A program made the translations under genes and the position numbers. Below are positions 54,801 to 63,800 of a stretch of 64,000 nucleotides of DNA, piece by piece. Below the pieces are notes generated by a model. It searched no databases. It worked only from the letters and a program-made list of their open reading frames with translations, and was not told where the DNA came from. Origin of the DNA: Paramyrothecium sp. XJ0827 (taxonomy: Eukaryota; Ascomycota; Sordariomycetes; Hypocreales; Stachybotryaceae). Location: contig JAJFPB010000006.1 in the NCBI GenBank assembly GCA_020881915.1, positions 1,054,001-1,118,000 on the forward strand, written 5' to 3'. Every line of letters begins with the position of its first letter. The stretch's first letter is position 1.

Positions 54801-57800
54801 TGAGGGACTTGTCTCCAAGATACTCTCGGAGTAGCGTTGGTCCCTGAATAATAACCTCACCCACAGTACCAATCGGTACAAGTTGATGGTGATCCTCGGG
54901 GTCGACAATCCAGCACAAGGAGCCTACAGGTCTGCCGATAGTTGCGGAAGAACCGGACGGGTCCTCATACTCGTGGATAGTGCTGAATACAGTGGTCTCG
55001 GCAGGTCCCCATCCGTTTGCAAGACGAACATGACCAAACCACTGCTCGAATACGTCGCGTGGAACAGCCTCACCAGCGAATAGTAAGAGTTCCAGGGCAG
55101 GGAGCTGTTCCGGATGGAGGGTTCGGGCGAATGAAGGAGTCATGTAGGCCCAGTTAACCAGAGACTGCCGCATATAGCTTTGAATATCATTCAACCTGTC
55201 TCCCTCAGAAGGTACGCAGAGGCATCCACCTTGGGACAGGGGACCGAAGATTTCACCTATCGATAAATCGAATGCAAATGCAGCAAATTGCAGCATTCTC
55301 ACATCCGAAGAAAGACCCAATCGTTGAGCGATCGCCAATTGACTGCTGCACAAAGCTCGATGCTGGATGACGAAACCTTTGGGAACGCCTGTGCTTCCTG
55401 ATGTAAACAAAACGTAGGCAGCGTCATTAGGGGAGGCTACGGGAAGCTTAGCATTGGTTGGTTTTCTGTCCAGACCAGCTATCAACTCAGGCGTTACTGA
55501 TACAACTGTTTCAAATAGCTCCTTGCAAGATACAGAGTGAGTCGGTGATGTGAGGACCACCGTTGAAGCAGTCTGTTGAATAATCTGTTGCTTGCGCTGT
55601 ACAGGGTAGGTCGGGTCGAGAGGAGACCAGGCAGCTCCAGCCTTGTTGATGGCAAGGATTGAGATGAAATGCCAGGCAGACTTGTCAAAACAGACATGAA
55701 TAATGCTCTTTCGCGTGAAATTTTGCTCTGTGACAAGGTGGTAAGCCAAAGCCTCTGCGGCTTCGTTGAGCTGGCTGTAGGTGAGGAGGGCATCCCAAGC
55801 ATCAATGGCTGGTGCATCGGGTCGCTGCTTGGCCTGGGCGGCAATAAGGTCATGCATACAAACCTCGGCAACTTCTGGAAGGGTCTCGTTGAAGTTAAGA
55901 GCTTGTTGGACGTCCCATTTCGAAGTCATGGAGACTTCACCAATCGCCTGGTTGTCGTTCGTAGCAAGACTGTTCACAACCTCTTCGAATTGATGGGCCA
56001 AACCTTCTAGCTGATCCTGCTTGAGAATACTAGAATCGTAAAACATATATAGATCGGCTTTGTCATCGGCTACAGCACATTGCAAGACGAGAGGGTAGTT
56101 AAAGTAGCCTTGCATCGACTCTTCCAAACTGGTGAGATCCGAATCACCAGGGACAAAGAGATCCCCATCGATGGCCTCTGTCAACCCCATCTGCTTGAAG
56201 GGCTGAACAACCATGAGAGTGGAAAAGTCGCAAGCATCTCCCATATCCGGACCGAGCTTGGCAATGTTCTGCAAGCCGTATTGTTCAAAGAGCATCATGT
56301 CTGATGCTTGCTCCTGCACGCCTCGCAGGAATTCTTTGACACTCTCGTTATCCCGTACGCGAACACGAACCGGCACGGTAGCGATGGTAGCTCCGGGCAT
56401 GGCATCTAGGCCCTGCACAGGGGCATTGCGACCTGACACAGTTGCACCGAAGGTCACGTCCTCGATACCACAGTACCTTGCAAGTAGGATGGCCCACGCA
56501 GCTCGAAGCAAAGATGCCTTGGTAATGGACGATCCTGCGGCGAGCGGCTGGAAATGAATGGACTTGAGCGCAAGGCGAGTGAATGGAGGCTCTGTGGAAG
56601 GATGAGTTCGGGGTGGGAAGGGAGCTCGCTGAGCACCATTGAGCTGGTACTTCCAGTAGTCTTGGCAAGCAGAGCTATCCAGTCGCGACGTGTATGCCAC
56701 AAAACGAGAGTATGGCCTCACAGCATCGTAAGTGAAGTCATGATAGATTGAGTGCAGCGTTTTAAGGATAAGCTGCATACTCCAACCATCAAACACGGAA
56801 TGGTGACTCAACCACATGAAATAATTGACACCAGTATCATCGACTCCGATGCCATAGTAGTTGAGTGGAGAGCCATATGTCATCTCGACGGATTGCGCTT
56901 CACGTGGGAGACCGTGTTGACCGCCAGCAATGGTTATCCATTGAGTTTCGTCCTCTTGGACCAGGATATGGACGTCTACACCCTGGACTTGAACTATGCG
57001 CGTACGAAGGTTGGAGCATAGATCAACCGTCTTCGTCCACGCAGCCTTGAATCGAGCCAAATCCACGAGGGGCGAGAGTTTGAATAGGTGCTTCGCGATA
57101 TATGACCCTGGCTGCTTGACAGACAATGCCATCAAACCTTGTTGGAGCGGAGTAGACGGATAAGCATCTTGTAGTGTTGCGACAGCATCCACAGCAGGGC
57201 TCTCGTGGAGACTCGAACGGATATCACTGTCCAGCAAACTGAATGGAGCAGGATCAATGTCGTCCTCGTTCTTCTCAATGATGGTTGCTAAAGCTGCCAT
57301 AGAACTCAAGCGAGCGTCCTTGAAGATGTTGTACACGGTAATAAGAACACCTTCCTTTTGCGCGAGTGACACCAGCCGAAGTGCAGAGATGGAATCACCT
57401 CCGATTTGCAGGAAACTATCAGTCTTACCAATAGTTTCTGCAGAAGTGCTCAAGACCTGGGCCCAGATGTCCCGCAGTTTGAATTCCATGTCTGTGTCGG
57501 GTTCCACATACTCCTGAGCTCCCAGGAAGTACCCGGACAGTTTCTCTCGCTGCCAAAGGGAATTGGCCATCTCTCGAAGAGCTTTACGGTCCAGCTTGAA
57601 TGCACTGATGAAAGGCATCCTGGCCATTGGCAAGAAGATTGTAGGGATCATATAGCTGGGCAAAGTTAACCTGAGCTTCTCTGAGAGTTCGGTAAAGAGC
57701 TGTAACAGTTCAGCCGACATTTTGATTGGGCCCTTGGGATCAATGCTATGTTCAGATGCCCAATCAGGAGAGCTGAGGATAGCCGCTAGAGTGCTATTTG

Positions 57801-60800
57801 GGGCACCAGAGCCTACAATATCGACTGCAACATGCTCGATAAGGGGGGAGGCCTTCTTGATAGCGAATTCGATCTCGCTGAGTTCAATACGAAGGCCTCG
57901 AACCTTGACTTGCGTGTCACGGCGCCCGAAATACTCAAGGTCGCCATTGGGATGGTATTTGACCAAATCGCCAGTCTTGTATAGTCTGGCGCCCGTTTGG
58001 GGCATCCAGTCGACCGAGTCGAGGAAGACAGCCTTGGACTTTTCTGAGTCATTCAGATACCCTCTGGCCAGAGTATAGCCTTGAATCAGAAGCTCTCCCA
58101 TGCACCCGATCGGTGCTAGACGATTGTGATCATCCGGATCAACAACCCAGCAAGCGTTGTTAGAACCTTGGCCGATCATTCCGGGAGATTCAAGCTGGGA
58201 TTGGTACTCGTAGAAGGTTGAGTAGATGCACGTCTCAGCAGGTCCGTAACCGTTGATAAGCTTGACATGACCTTGCCAAGTAGTGAGTGTATCTCTAGCT
58301 GGAGCCTCGCCAACCATGATTAGCTGCGTAAGGCTAGGAACCTGCTCTGGCTTGAGGGTTCGTGCAAATGAAGCGGTCAGCATGGCAGTATTGACCTTGG
58401 AGGTATTGATAAACGATGCCGTCTTTTCTAGGCGTTCTGATTCATTCGGTGTGCAAACCGTGCCTCCATGAGCCAACGTGGCGAAGATTTCACCCATACT
58501 GATGTCGAAAACATAGCTTGAGAATTGCAGAACACGGCTTTCCGCATGATACAGTCTTCTATGGGCAGCAACTGCGCTAGAGCAAAGGGCGCCATGTTCG
58601 ACAACAACACCCTTGGGTTTTCCTGTTGAACCCGATGTAAAGAGAACATAGGCAATGTTTGAAGATGTTGGCAATGCAGTACTATCAACAAGGTCGCAGT
58701 ATTTGGCCAACTCCAGCAGGCTGGACCGAGAAATCTCAATCAATTGACTGGTCAAGCCTTCGTTTGTAGCAGAGGTCGTTGGAGATACTAGCATATACTT
58801 GGCATCCATTTCTTGGACCAAGTCTTGCCTTCGACTGAAGGGATGCTTAGGGTCAAGAGGTACAAATGCACCGCCGGCCTTGAGCACACCAAGCATTGCC
58901 ACAATGGCCCAGATTGACTTGTCAAAACAAATTGGAACCAGCGTTTCTGGTCGGACACCGATGTGGATTAGATAGTTTGCAAGGTAACCGGCGTATTGCT
59001 CCATCTCAGCGTAGGTCAGGCTTTCCTCACTCGAGTAAAGGGCCTCATGGTCTGGGAGACGGGATGCAGTCTCAGATATGACATCGTGAATGCAAGCATC
59101 GACTAGGTAAATATCGCTGTTCCAGTTCATTGCGGTCTCCAGGTCTTGTGGACCTGCCACAGATAAGGATTTAAGCGGAGCTTCATCCAATTGCGCCAAT
59201 TGTGCGATAACATGCTCAAGCTGAGAAGAGATTGCATTCAGGCGGGCTTCGCCAATAACATCGCCGTGGAAACTGTAGAAAAGTTCGGCGCAGTCTTCCG
59301 CAACTTGAGCTTGCAACACAAGAGGATAAGTATAGTAGCTGCCGAGCATCGTATCCAAATCAAATTCATGAAGATCTGGCATGAAGAGAACGGAATCACT
59401 TCGTTCGTCGGAGAACTGCTGGGGCTGAATGATCAGCAGGCTAGAGAAGTCGCAGACTTCCTTTGCTTCGCTGCCAAGTTTTGCGATGTTTTGGAGCCCA
59501 TATTGTTCATACTTCACCATGGAAGATGCTTGACTCTGGATGGACTCAAGCAATTCGCTCACGGCTTGATGTTGATCAAGGCGAATTCGAACGGGCACCG
59601 TGGCAATAACTGGCCCACAGAAAGACTCAATTCCGCGGATAGGAGCCTGGCGACCTGAAACAGTAGCACCAAAGCAGATGTCATTTGTGTCTGCATGGCG
59701 TGCCAGCACAATAGCCCATGCAGCTCGGACAATAGTAGCCTTTGTGATTCCTGCCGGAAGTGTCTTGGGAAGGGAAATGGTTCGGCTAAAGAGTTGGTTA
59801 TCTACTTGGGTCCTGTCGCTCTGCATAATTGCTGCACTTGGCTTTGGGAAAGACGGCGGCTTTGCATCTGTTAGCTGCTCTCTCCAGTAGTTGCTAGCTT
59901 CCATCGTATCTATGTTGGTGATAAAATTGACAAAGTTCGAGAACGGGCTGCTCATAGGTAGCTCCAGGCCACGATAAGCCTTAGATAGTGTCTCAAGAAC
60001 AATGTTAAGAGACCATGCATCGAAAACTGCATGATGGGCGGTCCAGACCAGGAATGTCCTATCCTCATCCTCTTCTACAACAGTGAAATGACTGAGCGGT
60101 GTTCCATAGCCAATTTTGGTAGTCTCTTGTATCTTCCTAAGAGTGTTCTTCAAACTTACACCTCGCTCATGCTCTAGAGAAACTTCATGGCGGATAGTAG
60201 CCTGATAGGAGATACCGTCAACTAGAATGATGCGAGTGCGAAGATTGGTGCAAATTTGTGTTGTCGTCTTGCAGGCTGACAAGAACCTATCAATGTCAAG
60301 ACCCGGAGATAATTGAAGAATATGCTTCGCAACATAAGATCCCGGGTTTCGAGCAGTGAGGGCGAGCAAGCCTTCCTGGACCTTAGTGCAAGGGAAGATG
60401 TCCTCAATAGAGTCACCAAAGGAAAGACAGCACTGCTTCCAGGTCTCATCCTTGAGTCGGACCAACTGGTCGGTTGTGACCATGCTGAATGGCTGAACTT
60501 CAAGAGTTGGTTCAACCTTTGATGAAGCGGTTGCGGCGGCCATATCGATGAGTCGAGGGTATCTGAAGACCGTCTCCGCATTGAGATCCACGCCCTGTTC
60601 CTGAGCCATGGTAACCAATTTGATGGCGCTAATGGAGTCGCCACCAAGCCTGAGGAAGCTATTGTTCCGGCCAACTTGCTCTGGCTCAATGCTCAGGATC
60701 GAAACCCACAAATCCCTGAGCTTGAATTCCAGTTCAGTCACAGGTTGCCCACCGCTGGTGGTGTCAGGGGAGAATAGAAGCCTCTCCTTGAGCGTAGTGG

Positions 60801-63800
60801 TCTTGGCCAGGGCCTTGAGTGTCTTCCGGTCAATCTTTCCAGAGATGGTCTTCTCGGGCGAACCTTGGAAGATCAAGTAGAAGCTAGGCATCATGACGGA
60901 AGTCAAAGTTTGGCTTAAAGACGAGTCGATGTGAGTGATAAGTTCTTTCATCTCGTGGGTAACGCTCTTAACAAGTTGCACAGTCTCCTGTTGAGAATTG
61001 GGACCATTTGCATACCAAAGGAGTACGGCAACTGAATCACTGCCATTCTCCTCGTTGTGGATAACATCTGCCAAAGCACCCATGCCCCTGGTGAGATGGC
61101 GTTCGACTTGCGTCTCGATTTCCCCAAGTTCAATTCTTTGACCGTGGATCTTGACTTGACTGTCAGCTCGGCCAACATAGTCAAATGTGCCATCGGCATT
61201 TCGTCGCACTAAATCACCAGTACGATATGCCTTAGTGGAGGCTCCTGGAAGCCACTTCACATTATTCAACCATGCATTATTGACTTGTTCATCGCCATTG
61301 AGATAGCTCCGAGCCAAGAGTGGACCTTGGATGATGAGCTCTCCTACACAACCAATTGGGACAAGCTGTGTAGAATCTTCCGGCTCGACCACCCACCAAG
61401 CAGAAGAGATTGGCTTGCCGATATTGTTGGGATTTCCATTGGAGGAAACCAGTTGGTAACTGTTGATACTAGCTTCAGCAGGTCCATAGAAATTGTGGAT
61501 GGTTACGTAGTCAGCCCATTTGTCAATGAGTTGTTGAGGAATCGGCTCTCCCGCAAGTCCAAGGTGCTTGATTGATGGCACAGATACTGGATCCACAAGC
61601 ATGGCTACCGTGGGCGTGAATAGGACCCAATTTGCCTGGAGCTGATTGATAGCACTAGCAATAGCATTGTGTCTTTGAAAGTCGGAAGGCACACATACAC
61701 AAGCTCCGTGAGCCAGTGGTGCCAGGACATCCAGAATGCCGACGTCGAAGGTGTATGCCGAGTAGGCGAATACTCTAGTACCTGGACCATAGTCCATCAT
61801 CCGAGCGTAGCCATTGACCGAAGAGCAGATAGATTGATGTTCGTGAACAATGCCTTTGGGTCTTCCCGTGGATCCTGATGTAAAGATGATGAAGCTAGCA
61901 GTGCTCGGCTGAGCATCTGAAATGGGATAGGAATCCTGCATTGGCAGCTGATCGAGGAATTTTTTATCAATCTCGATAACCTGAACGCCTAGTTCTGCAA
62001 CAGCATTCCGACAAGATGGAGCACAGAGTACCAAGCCTGACTTTGTGTCCTCTAGGATGTTCTTCAACCGGTTCAATGGTGTGTTGGGGTCGAGCGGAAC
62101 AAAGTTACCGCCCGCCATTTCGATGCCGAGCATAACCACTGGAGTCCAGACAGATTTCGGAAAGCAGAATGGCACAGTTACTTCAGGCCCGATACCAAGC
62201 TCCTGAAGCTTATGCCCTAGGTTAGAGGCGTATGCGCCGAGCTCTGCGTATGTCAGGCTGCCATCCCACGAAGCAATAGCGGGGGCTGATGGCTGTTTTC
62301 GAATTTGACTCTCGATCATGAAGTGAATGCAGGACTCTGTGGCTGGCTGGAGATTGCTAGCTTGTGCCGCTTTTTCAAGTTCCCATTCACCAATGAGGGA
62401 AACCTCGCTAACAGTGGCTGTGGTTTTCCGGAAAAGCTGCTGCGTGACCTGGTCTAGTTGGTTCGAAAGCGCAATTGCGTCCTCCTCTGACATGGTAGAT
62501 TTTTCGTAGAAGAATCGTACCTCAAAACGGTCATCGAGCATGGATGCAATGAGCACAAGGGGGTAGTTGAAGTAATGAGCCATCTCCTCATGAATCTTCT
62601 GTGATTCTTTATCCCCAGCGACCAGTACAGCATCGCTGCTCTCAGCCAAAAACTCCTTCGGTTGGATGATCATGAGACTTCCGAAGTCGCACGCTTCCTT
62701 TGCAGAAGCGCTGAGTTTCGCAATGTTTTGGAGGCCTAGCTGTTCATGGGTAGTCATTTCCGAAGCTTGGGATTGCATGTCATCCAGCAATCTGGCGACT
62801 GAGCCACCCTGGTCAATCTTGACGCGCACTGGAACCGTAGCAATTACTGGGCCAGCCATATCTTGCAGACCCTCAACAGATGCATTGCGTCCAGATACAG
62901 TGGCTCCGAAGCAAATATCGTCGGAATTTGAGCGACGACCCAAAACAACGGACCATGCGGCTCGGAAGACAGTGGCTTTGGTGATAGAACCTTGCATCCT
63001 GGCAGGAGTATGGATCGTCGCAGTCAACATCCCATATGTTGTGTTTGTGTTTAGTGGTGAATGGGCAGGGAATGTTGGCCGCCTAGCGCCTTCTAACTGC
63101 GTCTTCCAGAACGATTCAGCAGCAGCAATATCAAGATTCAGGACATGGCTAATGAAGCCTGAGTAAGGTGTGATATGTGGGACAGCATTGCCATGATAGA
63201 GTGAATGGAGTGTCTTCAGAAGAATCTGGAGACTCCAACCATCAACCGTTGCATGATGCGATATCCAGACAAAATAGGTAGGCTCTGACGGGGCACTGAT
63301 CACTGCGCAGCGATTCAACTTGGATCCGTAGACCATTTCGAAATTCTGGGCTTTGCGTAGGAATGCATCCAAATCCATGCCGTTGGTTGGCTCCCATGAG
63401 AAGTCGTTTTTGAGGATGACTTGAATGGGTCTTCTGCTAGAAGACAGAATTCTTGTACGTAAATTAGCACATAGCTGAGCCGTCTGTTCCCAAGCACGTT
63501 TGAATTTCGGCACATCAATGTGATCAGGCAGTTGGAAAATGTACTTCGTGATGTAAGATTCGCGTTGCCGTGCGCCTAATGCCATAAGTCCTTCCTGCAA
63601 GGCCGAGCATGGATAAGCGTCCTCAACCTCCGCGTCTGGGGATAGGTTGCAGGTGGATGATAAAGAGTCTCCGAGAATGATATCAGACTCTTCATCATAT
63701 AGAAGCTCAAATGGCTTGAGATCAGATACAGGTCTCGTCGAATCAAAGATCCTGGTTGCTTTCAGTGCAAGGCTGCAAAGACGCGGGTCTTGGAAGACAT

